From contig OZ316898.1 of the NCBI GenBank assembly GCA_973895155.1, forward strand, positions 16,368,001-16,432,000: a DNA stretch of 64,000 nt, in the 5' to 3' direction. Below, piece after piece: positions 1-9,450 of the stretch; the stretch's first letter is position 1; every line of letters begins with the position of its first letter. The translations under genes were made by a program, and so were the position numbers. This stretch comes from Marsupella aquatica (Eukaryota > Marchantiophyta). A model generated the notes under the pieces. The model saw nothing but the letters and a program-made list of their open reading frames with translations. It had not been told where the DNA came from and ran no database searches.

Positions 1-456
1 ATTTCTATGAGGTTGAGACAAGTGATTGCTAGATATAGACTCAGCTCACATCACTTGGAGGTAGAGGGTAGATGGAAGGGAATTAGGAGGCAGGATAGGG
101 TGTGTAGACTCTGTGATAGTGGCAGCATTGAGAATGAATATCATGTATTCATAGCATGTAGACGGCATGAGGAGATTCGAATAGCACATCAAATCCTTGT
201 TTTTGATCTGCATGATCTATTTAGGTTGCCACCAAAGCAACTTGGATTGTATATCATGGCAGTGGATAGGAAACAATGTGATAGCATTACACATTAGTGA
301 CTCTTAAGGTCCTTAGTTTGTTATTAGTGAGGATGTAGAGATCCTCACATGAGCATTTGACTCATTTCTTTGCTTTGTATTTGGCTTTTTTGCCACAGCT
401 CCCTTGACTCATTGGGTCGTCATGGAGCTTAGAATTTGACTTTGACTTTGACTTTG
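1..456 (+). mobile_element. LINE 3' end, truncated by the window edge
   Basis: This is the 3' end of a LINE (non-LTR retrotransposon). It matches, in reverse complement, the better-preserved LINE piece at 13273-13735, including the non-coding tail after the ORF stop. It closes with about 3.5 copies of TTTGAC at 435-456, the kind of simple-repeat tail left by target-primed reverse transcription. The 5' part lies outside the window or is missing. Confidence 0.8.
7..297 (+). pseudogene. LINE ORF2 C-terminus, zinc-binding zf-RVT-like region (partial)
   Basis: About 96 residues of the C-terminal tail of a LINE reverse-transcriptase polyprotein. The motif CRLCDSGSIENEYHVFIAC (about residues 33-51) gives the C-x2-C ... 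H ... C pattern of the zinc-binding domain that follows reverse transcriptase in plant L1-type LINEs. The same protein is encoded at 13428-13840 on the minus strand, where a one-base difference breaks the frame; here this stretch is intact. The domain is thought to help bind template RNA or DNA. The protein is only a fragment, because the endonuclease and polymerase parts are absent, so it cannot work alone. Confidence 0.75.
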
Positions 457-668
457 TAAAGACCTACCTCAGCCAATAACAAGGGGTATGGGGTTTGGGT
501 TTTCACTCCAAGCTCCATCTCCAAGAAAAGCTTTTGGATGGCCTCTACCTTTTTCCAACAAGATTGAGAAGTAGAAGGGCCCCATACTTGCACCCCATAA
601 AGAATAACAGGCCTTACCAAGGAATTGAAGAGTTGTTTCTTCAACTTCCAAGCGGAAAGGCTTGCTCC
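457..668 (-). mobile_element. Internal LINE ORF2 fragment, inverted next to the previous one
   Basis: Nearly identical to 14049-14254 of the minus-strand LINE, encoding the stretch with SLSAWKLKKQLFNSLVRPV and VILYGVQVWGPST. It lies head-on to the LINE 3' end at 1-456 and is cut sharply at both sides: at 668 it joins gypsy coiled-coil sequence. It is an internal fragment without its own 3' tail. Confidence 0.75.
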
Positions 669-860
669 CACAAGGAGAGGGCGGCCTTATGGAAGGAGTT
701 GGACAAAAACCTGAAGGAGTTGGAGGAAGCTCACGGGGATTTAGACAAGATCCTGGAGGAGTTGGAGGATGCCACACAGAAATTAGAGAACATGCAGAGG
801 CGGGCGGACAACCAAATAGAGCGGTTGAGGAAGCAGTTGTCGGCCTCCGGCAACAACTGA
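669..860 (+). pseudogene. Gypsy-family coiled-coil remnant
   Basis: Encodes a Glu/Leu/Lys-rich heptad stretch ending with QRRADNQIERLRKQ, closely similar to the C-terminal coiled coil of the LTR-encoded ORF at 17340-17540, 28190-28380 and 50820-50980. It is only about 60 residues, starts abruptly at a junction with LINE sequence and ends at a TGA at 858-860. In the complete element the coiled coil and the protease are almost 4 kb apart; here the protease follows at once, so this is either an internally deleted copy or a related family with another gene order. Confidence 0.6.
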
Positions 861-875
861 TGGAGCTGCTCACGG

Positions 876-1324
876 GTCAGCGTAGGACAAGGCTACCCCG
901 TGTATTTACTGCGGATTGTAATATGATCTGCAAAGACTTGGGAGCCTTGGATATCTCGATCAAAATCAAGGGCTGTACTATCAAGATGGTCCTCGTAGAT
1001 GGGGGAGCGGGAGTCAATATCATGACAAAAAAGACGTCCATAAAGTTGGGATACCTCACGTACCAACCCATGGACCGCGCTATTTGGCTAGCAAATGGAG
1101 CAAGAGTGCTACCCCTAGGCACACTCACCAAGGTCCTCACCTTGGTAGGAGGTGTAGAGATTTACCTAAACTTTTTGGTCATGCGGCCAGTCCAACCGTC
1201 TTCCTACCCGATCCTCTTGGGGAGACCATGGCTGTACCGAGGCCACGTGGTCACGGACTGGGGAAAGAAAGAGTTAAGGTTTGGAACACCTGCGGTACGA
1301 GTGTCCTGGGCGGTGGACAATTAA
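876..1324 (+). pseudogene. Gypsy aspartic protease remnant
   Basis: Encodes a retropepsin-like segment. The strand LDISIKIKGC is followed by VDGGAGVNIM at the catalytic position, then LLGRPWLY and DWGKKELRFGTP. The last two blocks match IGRPWLYLAEV and DWGKKQFTFGTP of the protease in the large gypsy element at 21500-21600. The active-site triplet reads Asp-Gly-Gly instead of Asp-Ser/Thr-Gly, probably a decay mutation. The reading frame differs from the coiled coil just upstream and stops at 1322-1324. Retropepsins cut Gag-Pol into mature parts; this piece is unlikely to do so. Confidence 0.65.
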
Positions 1325-2545
1325 GGGGAGACTCCTCAAGGACTTGAGGAGTATGATTCAGAGACCTCGGAGGAGGAAGAACTCAATATGATTGAGCTCA
1401 TTTCATCCCTTTTGGAGGAAGATGTTTTTGGAGTAGAGGCAATTTGGGAGACACACTTTTTGAACTACCCAAAGGCAGCGGTAGCTGCAGCCACCACGGG
1501 CCCTTACAACGCTCTGACATGAAAACATCAACTGGCAGTCATTGATACGGAGGATACGGCTCTGACTAAGTAGGGAGCCAAATTGAGCACAACTATTCTA
1601 AAGCTTGCTGATTCACAACCCAAAGTCAAAACCTCAAAGCCATAGCATAAGAAGCGGGTCTCCTGGGACCCATCCATCCCACCACTAGAAGAAGAAGAAG
1701 TACCAAACATCTAGCTTCCCGACCGAGGGTTTGATGGGCAACGGCTTCCTGATGAGGACATGCCTCATCCCGGAGATTGCAGAGCGGCTGGAGTTCCAGA
1801 GGTACGCCATCCACATGATGGAGCTGCAAGGCAAGATATCCACCGCCCAGATGATCCAGGTCGAGAACTACCAGCCTAGGAAGTGGGCTTCTTTCTTCGT
1901 CAAGTTCCATGAGGAGATGGAACAACAAAGGAAGACCTTGTACCTTGGGGGGGGGAAGGCGTACCTTGCAAGCCACATCGAGATCATCATTGAGTGGTAC
2001 GCTTGTTTTGACCAATGAACCCTCCCGAGATGCAACGAGCCCGAACTCACCCCGGCCAGGTGGGTCATCCCGGCTCAGGAGAGGCGGCCACAACCCGAGA
2101 GCCGTAGTCCAGCACAAGCAGCTCTTGAGGCACCTTCCTCTGCGCTAGACTCGGAAATTATTGCAACCCTGGATGCCCGAAACCAGGCTTGTGCAGTCAT
2201 AGTTGATCGGGTTAAAGTCGGCCCCAAACCCGAGGCCGTAAGTCTGGAGGAAGCCGTGGTACTTTCCGCACTTGTGCAAGTGGATCCCCTTGATGGATGC
2301 CCCTCCCCCTCTACCCTTACTGCCCAGGGATGGACGTAACAACCCCCGCCTCTGCCCGGGTAGAGGTCTATCTCTGTGCTAACCCGACTGGGCATAGCCT
2401 GGTGAACCCGGAACTCTTTGCACCGGGCATGTATTTGAATGGGTTGCTGGGCGATTTCTCCCAACAAATTAGTCAGGAAATGGGGGAGTTCATGGGCTCG
2501 CAAGGTGGCTTACTTCTTCAACCAAGAGTTGGTGTAGAGTAGGGT
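1325..2545 (+). mobile_element. Degenerate retroelement sequence after the protease
   Basis: The acidic stretch with EEYDSETSEEEE (about 1347-1382) parallels the acidic linker after the protease in the large gypsy (21655-21860). Further on there are two unrecognised open stretches on the plus strand, 1731-2018 (95 codons, Glu/Gln/Met-rich) and 2297-2542 (81 codons), separated by stops. No reverse transcriptase or integrase motif is visible. I read it as a decayed or non-autonomous gypsy-type internal region. Confidence 0.4.
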
Positions 2546-3517
2546 TTAGGGAAAGATGAACTCTTTTTCTCTTAAACAATCAAAGTTCATTCCCGTTAAG
2601 AACTTGTGAGATCTAAAAGATTGTTCTAACACACTTTGAGATAGTTAAACTAACCTATCTCAGATTTCAAGTCTTTACTGACATGCTTAGGTCTGGTGGA
2701 AGGAATTTTTAATACATCCTCAGGTATTGTGACGTTTGTATTGTCAACAATGCAATAATAAATTCTTAAAATATAACAAAATAACCAAAAGCCGGAGGCG
2801 TAAAGATAGGATTAGGCGAGCCTTACTTGTCTCTTCTCCTATTGCCACTTAGCAATCTATGACTAAGTTAGGCACAATTAAGAGTCAACAGAGAGTTTGA
2901 CTAAATTACGTTGATGCCTAAAGCTAATCTTCAAAGCCAACCATCTAATTTTTTTTTTAAATATATGGAAATAAGCCCGTATTAATTTTATGGCCAAGTC
3001 ATAACAAGGCGGTACTCATCACTCTGAACATACTTCCTCTCTTAATCAACTCTCCAGATTGCTCTTCTGGATCTATGGAAATTGTGGATTCTCGTCCGGT
3101 ACATCTTCCAAAAACACTTGATAAGTATTCCAAATACTCCAAGTCAATTCAGATCTTTGCATGATCTCAAGCATGCATTTCCAGTCAATCTGAATATCGG
3201 CATGACATTGCTAGTCACATCAAATAGATTTCCAACAAGTATGGTCACGCACTAAATTCCAAACACAAGTCATAGATTACCAAAGATAGATATGAATCTA
3301 TTATTTCTCTTCAATTTCTTCAAAGAAGGAGACTTTCAAAAGTGCAATGTAAGTCTGAGTAATATGGTGGAAAGTTTCCCTCTTATACTTGAGGACAAGT
3401 TTCCTCTAAACAAAAGTTGAAGAGGTATACCTTTTATTTCCTAACCCAAATGTAAAAGTCAAAAATAATGTTAAATTCTGAAACTAGACCATGAGATAAA
3501 GTGCTCAGCAAAAATTA
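2546..3517. other. No gene seen; AT-rich flank of the copia insertion
   Basis: AT-rich sequence without a long open frame, known motif or obvious repeat. It is the host-side flank into which the copia element inserted and should be continuous with 9324 onward. Confidence 0.5.
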
Positions 3518-3522
3518 AAAGT
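3518..3522. repeat. Target-site duplication AAAGT, left copy (copia)
   Basis: AAAGT directly precedes the left LTR; the same five bases follow the right LTR at 9319-9323. A 5-bp duplication is usual for copia integrase. Confidence 0.9.
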
Positions 3523-3669
3523 TGTTATGAATACACAAGATGATAGTAGTCAATAATCCCCACTCACTTCCATTATGCCAAGGACTTATATAGTCCAGAA
3601 GGGTTAACATGGTTGGGTTAATGTTAACCTATCCTATACTAGGGTTAAGTCATATTATGGGTTATAACA
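3523..3669 (-). repeat. Copia 3' LTR (147 bp)
   Basis: Starts TGTTATGAATAC and ends GGGTTATAACA on the plus strand (TG...CA ends). On the element strand it holds a TATA-like motif, ACTATATAAG, near the middle, the probable promoter core when this LTR serves as 5' LTR. The LTR is short for copia. Confidence 0.9.
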
Positions 3670-3680
3670 CTTCCCCTTGG
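3670..3680 (-). promoter_or_regulatory. Copia polypurine tract
   Basis: On the element strand CCAAGGGGAAG lies directly upstream of the 3' LTR, the expected primer position for plus-strand DNA synthesis. Confidence 0.75.
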
Positions 3681-4008
3681 TTACTTGGACGGGGTGTCAA
3701 GGAACCACACATTTAACCCTAGTTTAAAAGTGGGAGTCACTTATGATGTAGCCTCATCAAACCTTGCTGCTTTCCTCTCAAGGAAGAGTACTACCATCAT
3801 TACAATTTGTGGTCCCTAATTCAGAAAGTCTCTAATGTGTATGCTCTAAGTCTAAAAGTAGCCTATTACTGTCTAAGCCAGTGGGCTAAGAGTAAGTAAG
3901 CGTTTATTTGTTACTCTAGTCGGGGTAGTATTGTATTCATGACGGGGGAACATGTGTCTCTCTGTAAACTGTTCGTTAGATACTACGATTTAGTAGTTTG
4001 TCGAGGTT

Positions 4009-7000
4009 CTACTTCGATGTTGCGTTGGCTGTGTGTTCGTGTCGGGAGTTGTCGTTAGTCGAGGAGGTTAGGGAGGAGAGACGATGCATTCCAATGGCGC
4101 TGACGTGCTTTCGATGTGTAGTCGCTGGTAGCGGCTTGGTGAAGAGGTCGGCGCAATTGTCTTGTGAGCTTATCCACTTTACTTGTATTTGCTTTCCGCT
4201 GTGTTCGTGCGTAAAGAAAAATTTCGGGTCTATGTGCTTGGTTCGATCGGTCTTCATGTAGCCTGTAACTATCTGGTCGACGCATGCCCTATTGTCCTCG
4301 TAGATGGTGGTTGGATTTGTGAGTAAGGTTTTTCCTGTCTGTTTGAGTATATGTGTGATTATACTACGGAGCCAAATCGCTTCGCGGCATGCCTCATAGA
4401 GGGCAATTACTTCGGCGTGATTCGATGACGTTGTGGTTAGGCTCTGCTTCGTGCTTCTCCAAGATATGGCGGTTTTACCCTGCAAGAAGACGTATCCTGT
4501 CTGTGACTTTGAATCTTGGGGGTCTGAGAGGTATCCAGCGTCCGCGTATCCTGTAAGTTCATCCTCGCTTTCGTTGGGGAAGAATAGTCCCATGTCAATT
4601 GTTCCTTGGAGGTATCGGAATACTCGTTTTATGCCGTTCCAGTGGCGTATTGTCGGGTGCGCGCTATGTCGTGCGAGGAGGCTCACTGCAAAGGATATAT
4701 CCGGTCGGGTGTTGTTGGCCAGGTAAAGGAGGGCTCCGATAGCCGATAAGTATGGCTTATCTGAATCTAGTATTGGTTCGTTGTCCTGTCTTTGCTTGAA
4801 CATGTCCTTCGCAGTGTCTAAGGATCTCAGCTCCATTGGTGTTGATACCGGGTATGCCTTTTGCATATTGAATTGTTGGAGGATTTTGTTTGTATAGGTA
4901 GACTGGCTAATGAATGTGCCTGTCTGTAGGTGATCGAACTGAAGGCCGAGGCAGTAAGTCGGTTCTCCCAGTTCTTTCATCTCGAAAATGCCCTTCATTG
5001 TGTTGATTGTTTGTCGTAATAGTCGTTGTGTACCGAAGAGATTAATGTCATCGACATATAGCGCTAACACGACGAACTCTGTGTCTACTCTTTTGATGAA
5101 TATACAGGGCGCTATGTCTTCTGTAATAAATCCGAGTGCTTGTATTTCGGTTTTAAATTTCTGGTACCATATACGGCCGCTTTGTTTCAGGCCGTTTATG
5201 GATTTCAATACTTGCACAGCAAATGCCTGCTGTCCAGTCCTTTGTTTTCCGGGGTACTGGAGTGGTGCTTTCTGTGTGTTGCCACTGCTCAACACAAGGC
5301 CTTTACAATCATCATTAGGGATAATCTGGTCAATTCCCGACTTCATATCCTTGCTCAGGTTCGGGTATTGCTTCCCCTGAATGTGTTCTGCCACTCTTTC
5401 GAGTAATTCCTTTGGTGCTTTCATATGAATTTCGGAGTCTAAGACTCCATATAGGTATGCCGTTACTACGTCCATAAGGATATTGCATAACTGGTGTTTG
5501 CGAGAGAAAGCAATTAAATACCTGAATGTCGTCACGTCCATTACTGGTGAATATGTTAGATCATAGTCCCTGCCTGGGATCTGGGTGTATCCTTTTGCTA
5601 CTAACCGCGCTCTGTATCTGATAACATCACCTTTTGCATTTCGCTTTTTAATGAACGTAAATCGGCTGTCTGTATAGTCATTGTTAGGATCAAATTGTTT
5701 GACTGGTCCGAAGACTTGTCGACGGATTAGTGCATCCATTTCTGTGTCAATGGCCTCTTTCCAGTGTGGCCAATCTGACCTTGTTTGTGCTTCTTTGATT
5801 GTTAAAGGGTCCGAAGTATCATTGGTTATTTCTTGAGCTATATGGTAAGCAAATTGTTCGTCGACAGTAGTGTTTTGTCTCGTGTAAATTTGTCCTGTAT
5901 GCTTATACTGAATTGACATCTCCTCATTACCCGATATGTCTGGTGTCTCGAATTCATTATTAATGAAGTGAAAAGTAGTTTCAGGAATTACCTGATGGGG
6001 GCGTCTTTGGCGGGGTCGGGTATCATGTGATCCTGGTGGCCTACCTCTTTTCGCCTTAGGGGCAGCTACTGTTGCTGGAGGAGTATTCATTTGTACTCTG
6101 GCTGGTACATTGGTTGCCTCGTTGTGGGATTTTGTAACATTTGCTGCATCATTAAATGCATCTGGGATCTTATCCAGCATCTCGTGGAGGTGGAGTAATC
6201 GTCTAACTTCTGCATCCGTTTGTTTCGTCCTCGGGTCCTGGTTGAGTAAGTTTCTGCTGTTCCAGTTGATCTGGTGTGGGTGCAAGTCCCCTGTCATTTG
6301 TTTGTCTATGCTTAGGGTGGGAAAAGTGTCTTCGTAAAAATGACAATCTGTATGTCTGGCCTTAAACACATCGGCTGTTGTCGGTTCCAGGTAGCGAATG
6401 ATCGAGGATGAGTCATTTCCGATGTAGATTCCTTCTTGTCTTTGAGGTCCGATTTTTGTACGCTTGGGTCCCAGTATTGGGACCATGACTTTGCATCCAA
6501 ATACCCGCAGGTGTGACAGGTCTGGAGGTAGTCCGAACGCTAAGTGGTGTGGAGTCTTTGTGTTGAACGCCGATGGTCTGTATTGAAGCAGTGTGGCAGC
6601 ATGGAGGACTGCGTGTCCCCATGTGGATAGGGGTAACTTTGAATTCATTAACAGGGGTCTGGTTATCATCTGTATACGCTTGATAACGGATTCTGCCATT
6701 CCGTTTTGGAAATGGACATATGGGACTGAGTATTCAGTGTCAATGCCCGCTGCCCAGCAAAACTCATCGAATGCTTTTGAGGTGAATTCCCCTGCACCAT
6801 CCACTCTCAGTTTCCGAATTGGATGTTCTGGGAATTGTGCTTTAAGCTTTAGAATGTTGGCCAGTATCCTAGCGAAGACCAAGTTGCGTGTAGAGAGTAG
6901 AGATACTTGCAGCCATTTGGTCGAAGAGTCGATGATGGCCAGGAAATACTTAAACGGTCCACTTGGTGGGTGGATCGGGCCGCATACATCTGCGTTCAGG

Positions 7001-8622
7001 TGTTCCAGGAAGTTCGGGATGGCATAGATTGTCTTCTGTATTTGTGGGCGTGTAATCAGCTTCCCCTGAGAGCACGCCAGGCATTGCCTTTGTTTTGTTG
7101 ATGGGTTGACTCCTTGGGGGATTCCACGGGAGTCATGAATAATTCTGCGGTACATATTTACTCCGGGGTGTCCCAGTCGACAGTGCCATAAGTATGTGAT
7201 ATCAGGTAAGTCTGCAGTGACATAGTGAGCTTGAATTTGAGTTGCGTAGAGGCCTGGTGGTATAAGGGGTAAGGTTTCTTTAATATGTATACCTTGTTCG
7301 GTAACCTCCACGATTTGGAGGGTATCTTCCTCGTCTGTTTTCACTGTGCGCAGTTGATATTTATTTGCGACTATGTCTCGGAAGCTGATGAGGTTCCTTG
7401 TAGCTCGCGGGGCGAATATCGCTGCTTCGATGGCGAGTGCAGTGCCTCCTGGGAATATTACCGTGGCTGTGCCTTTACCCTCCTCAATCTGGTTTGTGCC
7501 TGAAATGGTGGTCATATGCCGGGCTGATGGGGTAATTGAGTGGAAATATTTCTTGTCCTTTAGTATTGTATGAGACGTACCGCTGTCAATTATGCCCAGA
7601 TTGGGGTCTTGTAGTGTGTAGGGTCCTCTTGCTGGAGTTACTATGTGGGTCTCCACTTCATGAGGTTGTTCGGGGTCTTTGTAGGTGGCTATTGCTTCTT
7701 CTAGCTCCATGTAGTTCCCTGCTGGGTTTTGTTTGAGTCTAGCTCTTGATTCTGTATGTTTCCTGGCTGTTTGGTCCGATGCCCAACAATTTTTCTTCAG
7801 GTGTCCTATTTTTCCGCATCGGTAGCACATCCTGTCATCTTTGGTGTTGTCCGATGCATTATCACTCATCCTGCCTCTGCCGCCTACTCCCCTGCCTCTT
7901 GTGTTGTATGATTGTCGATATCCTCGACCTCTGTAGGATTGGTTTCTACCTCTGCCTTGGTATCCGCCTCTGCCTCTTGGTCGGCCTCGTCCCATGTTAT
8001 CTCGCTGATAGTAATTTATCTCTGGTTTGTGTGGTGGTGGTTCTGTTCCCGCAGGTCTTTTTCGGGCGTTTTGCATGGCGACCACCTGTTGCTTCTCTTC
8101 TACAAGTAAATGTGCGATAAGATCTGAATATGTGGTGAATTGCATATTTCGGTACTGTGTACCGAGTGCAATGTTTGATTCGGGGAATGTACTCAGTGTC
8201 TTATCGATCTTATCTGCATCTGGGACTGGATGGCCGTAGAGTTCTAGTTGAGAGGTAATTTTAAATAGAGCGCTGTCGTAGTTAGCAATGGAAGTATGAT
8301 CCATCACTCGTAGGTTGTACCAATCGCGGCGAGCCTCAGGAAGCCATATTTCGCGCATATGGTCGAATCGGGCCTTTAACTTGTCCCACAGGAGTCGTGG
8401 ATTGACTTCGTTCATGTATTGGGATTTTAGTGAGGGAACCAAGTGCTGGCGCAAAAGGAACACGGCCTTGGCCTTCTGTTGTAGAGTCAGATTTTGGTCT
8501 GTGATTAATGTATCTTCAAGCTCCAACGATGCGAAGTATGTTTCCGCATCTACGGCCCATGTCAAGTAGTTGCTGCCGTCTACTAGTAGGGCTGGGAAAT
8601 GTAACTTCTCCAATGTTGCCAT
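4009..8622 (-). CDS. Copia Gag-Pol polyprotein, intact, 1,537 aa
   Basis: One open frame encodes all copia functions. Residues 1-200 are a UBN2-type Gag starting MATLEKLHFPALLVDG, followed by an Arg/Gly-rich stretch and one zinc knuckle CYRCGKIGHLKKNC near 266-280. Protease: IIDSGTSHTIL near 343. GAG-pre-integrase: WHCRLGHPGVN near 478. Integrase core: NADVCGP, RVDGAGEF and HFQNGMAESV supply the D, D and E near 545, 608 and 644. Reverse transcriptase: about 960-1230 with ALYVDDINLFG. RNase H: about 1340-1480 with GYADAGYLSD, SSNHAEVIAL and IYEDNRAC. The ATG gives the usual copia N-terminus. No stop or frameshift is visible, so the protein looks functional. It would assemble particles in the cytoplasm, copy its RNA and integrate the DNA in the nucleus. 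Confidence 0.95.
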   Translation of the reverse strand: MATLEKLHFPALLVDGSNYLTWAVDAETYFASLELEDTLITDQNLTLQQKAKAVFLLRQHLVPSLKSQYMNEVNPRLLWDKLKARFDHMREIWLPEARRDWYNLRVMDHTSIANYDSALFKITSQLELYGHPVPDADKIDKTLSTFPESNIALGTQYRNMQFTTYSDLIAHLLVEEKQQVVAMQNARKRPAGTEPPPHKPEINYYQRDNMGRGRPRGRGGYQGRGRNQSYRGRGYRQSYNTRGRGVGGRGRMSDNASDNTKDDRMCYRCGKIGHLKKNCWASDQTARKHTESRARLKQNPAGNYMELEEAIATYKDPEQPHEVETHIVTPARGPYTLQDPNLGIIDSGTSHTILKDKKYFHSITPSARHMTTISGTNQIEEGKGTATVIFPGGTALAIEAAIFAPRATRNLISFRDIVANKYQLRTVKTDEEDTLQIVEVTEQGIHIKETLPLIPPGLYATQIQAHYVTADLPDITYLWHCRLGHPGVNMYRRIIHDSRGIPQGVNPSTKQRQCLACSQGKLITRPQIQKTIYAIPNFLEHLNADVCGPIHPPSGPFKYFLAIIDSSTKWLQVSLLSTRNLVFARILANILKLKAQFPEHPIRKLRVDGAGEFTSKAFDEFCWAAGIDTEYSVPYVHFQNGMAESVIKRIQMITRPLLMNSKLPLSTWGHAVLHAATLLQYRPSAFNTKTPHHLAFGLPPDLSHLRVFGCKVMVPILGPKRTKIGPQRQEGIYIGNDSSSIIRYLEPTTADVFKARHTDCHFYEDTFPTLSIDKQMTGDLHPHQINWNSRNLLNQDPRTKQTDAEVRRLLHLHEMLDKIPDAFNDAANVTKSHNEATNVPARVQMNTPPATVAAPKAKRGRPPGSHDTRPRQRRPHQVIPETTFHFINNEFETPDISGNEEMSIQYKHTGQIYTRQNTTVDEQFAYHIAQEITNDTSDPLTIKEAQTRSDWPHWKEAIDTEMDALIRRQVFGPVKQFDPNNDYTDSRFTFIKKRNAKGDVIRYRARLVAKGYTQIPGRDYDLTYSPVMDVTTFRYLIAFSRKHQLCNILMDVVTAYLYGVLDSEIHMKAPKELLERVAEHIQGKQYPNLSKDMKSGIDQIIPNDDCKGLVLSSGNTQKAPLQYPGKQRTGQQAFAVQVLKSINGLKQSGRIWYQKFKTEIQALGFITEDIAPCIFIKRVDTEFVVLALYVDDINLFGTQRLLRQTINTMKGIFEMKELGEPTYCLGLQFDHLQTGTFISQSTYTNKILQQFNMQKAYPVSTPMELRSLDTAKDMFKQRQDNEPILDSDKPYLSAIGALLYLANNTRPDISFAVSLLARHSAHPTIRHWNGIKRVFRYLQGTIDMGLFFPNESEDELTGYADAGYLSDPQDSKSQTGYVFLQGKTAISWRSTKQSLTTTSSNHAEVIALYEACREAIWLRSIITHILKQTGKTLLTNPTTIYEDNRACVDQIVTGYMKTDRTKHIDPKFFFTHEHSGKQIQVKWISSQDNCADLFTKPLPATTHRKHVSAIGMHRLSSLTSSTNDNSRHEHTANATSK

Positions 8623-9158
8623 GTCTATTTCGCCTGATTTTGGGCCTTATAAATATATGGTGTTCCTTTGTATCAAATGCCTATGACTTTCGCCTTGTCC
8701 CGCCCGATCGATCGGCTGTTGTGATGGATCAAGTTAACCAAAAGAAAGAGAAACGATAGCGATCCTTTCGCTCAAGGCACGGGACTCATCTGCCCCTTGA
8801 ATCGCATCCAAATTGTCCCCGATGGAGTTCGTTCGTATGTCCTTGTGTGCGGTCCTCAAAGTTTTCAGTTTTCGCCAATGTCTTTTATTTTGTTTTTCGC
8901 GTCTCGTCGCGTTGTCTCCTTCGTTCAAGGTTGAGAATCTTCGCTCGTGATTAGGCTCGACGCTCTATGGCCAGTTCTTTGTTCTTCGATCATAAGCTTG
9001 TTTTTTCTCTATTCTCGGGAGGTAGTTAGGCGGTTATTCTCGCCATTAGAGCAAAAAACACACAACATTGTGTTGTTTTCTTTGTGTGGACCTCGATCTA
9101 TTGAGTTGTCAGATTTTGGGGAGGGAGCACATGTAAAAAAAAATGTAATTGAGCAAGT

Positions 9159-9171
9159 CGCGCTGATAACG
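9159..9171 (-). promoter_or_regulatory. Copia primer-binding site (unusual)
   Basis: On the element strand the 5' LTR end ...ACA is followed at once by CGTTATCAGCGCG. It lacks the usual TGG that pairs with the tRNA CCA tail and shares only ATCAG with TGGTATCAGAGC, the site complementary to the 3' end of plant initiator tRNA-Met. An almost identical motif follows the LTR end at 63057. Confidence 0.55.
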
Positions 9172-9318
9172 TGTTATGAATACACAAGATGATAGTAGTC
9201 AATAATCCCCACTCACTTCCATTATGCCAAGGACTTATATAGTCCAGAAGGGTTAACATGGTTGGGTTAATGTTAACCTATCCTATACTAGGGTTAAGTC
9301 ATATTATGGGTTATAACA
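9172..9318 (-). repeat. Copia 5' LTR (147 bp)
   Basis: Same length as the left LTR and, by eye, the same sequence throughout. It is the upstream LTR of the minus-strand element and should drive its transcription. Confidence 0.9.
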
Positions 9319-9323
9319 AAAGT
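9319..9323. repeat. Target-site duplication AAAGT, right copy (copia)
   Basis: Matches 3518-3522. Confidence 0.9.
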
Positions 9324-9450
9324 CTATTTTTTTTCTATACTAAGTTTTATAATGCCTTAAACATGAAACCGGATCAAAACTTGGATCAGAAACCAGTTCA
9401 AATCCTGGATGGAATAACTCTACACTGATCAAGACTTGAAGTGTCAGGTT

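Larger units (their letters stand above)
3523..9318 (-). mobile_element. Complete Ty1/copia retrotransposon
   Basis: A 5,796-bp element bounded by two 147-bp LTRs (3523-3669 and 9172-9318) that I read as identical, flanked by AAAGT on both sides. Read on the minus strand the order is 5' LTR (right), leader 9171-8623, one gag-pol ORF 8622-4009, untranslated region 4008-3681, purine-rich tract and 3' LTR (left). Identical LTRs and an unbroken 1,537-codon ORF point to very recent insertion and possible activity. The gene order protease-integrase-reverse transcriptase-RNase H is diagnostic of copia. Confidence 0.95.

Noticed and set aside
1-668. LINE 5' inversion by twin priming
   Set aside because: In twin priming the inverted part lies upstream of the 3' part; here the inverted piece lies after the 3' tail.
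4433-8759. Many plus-strand open frames across the copia element
   Set aside because: They are antisense shadows of the 1,537-codon minus-strand polyprotein.
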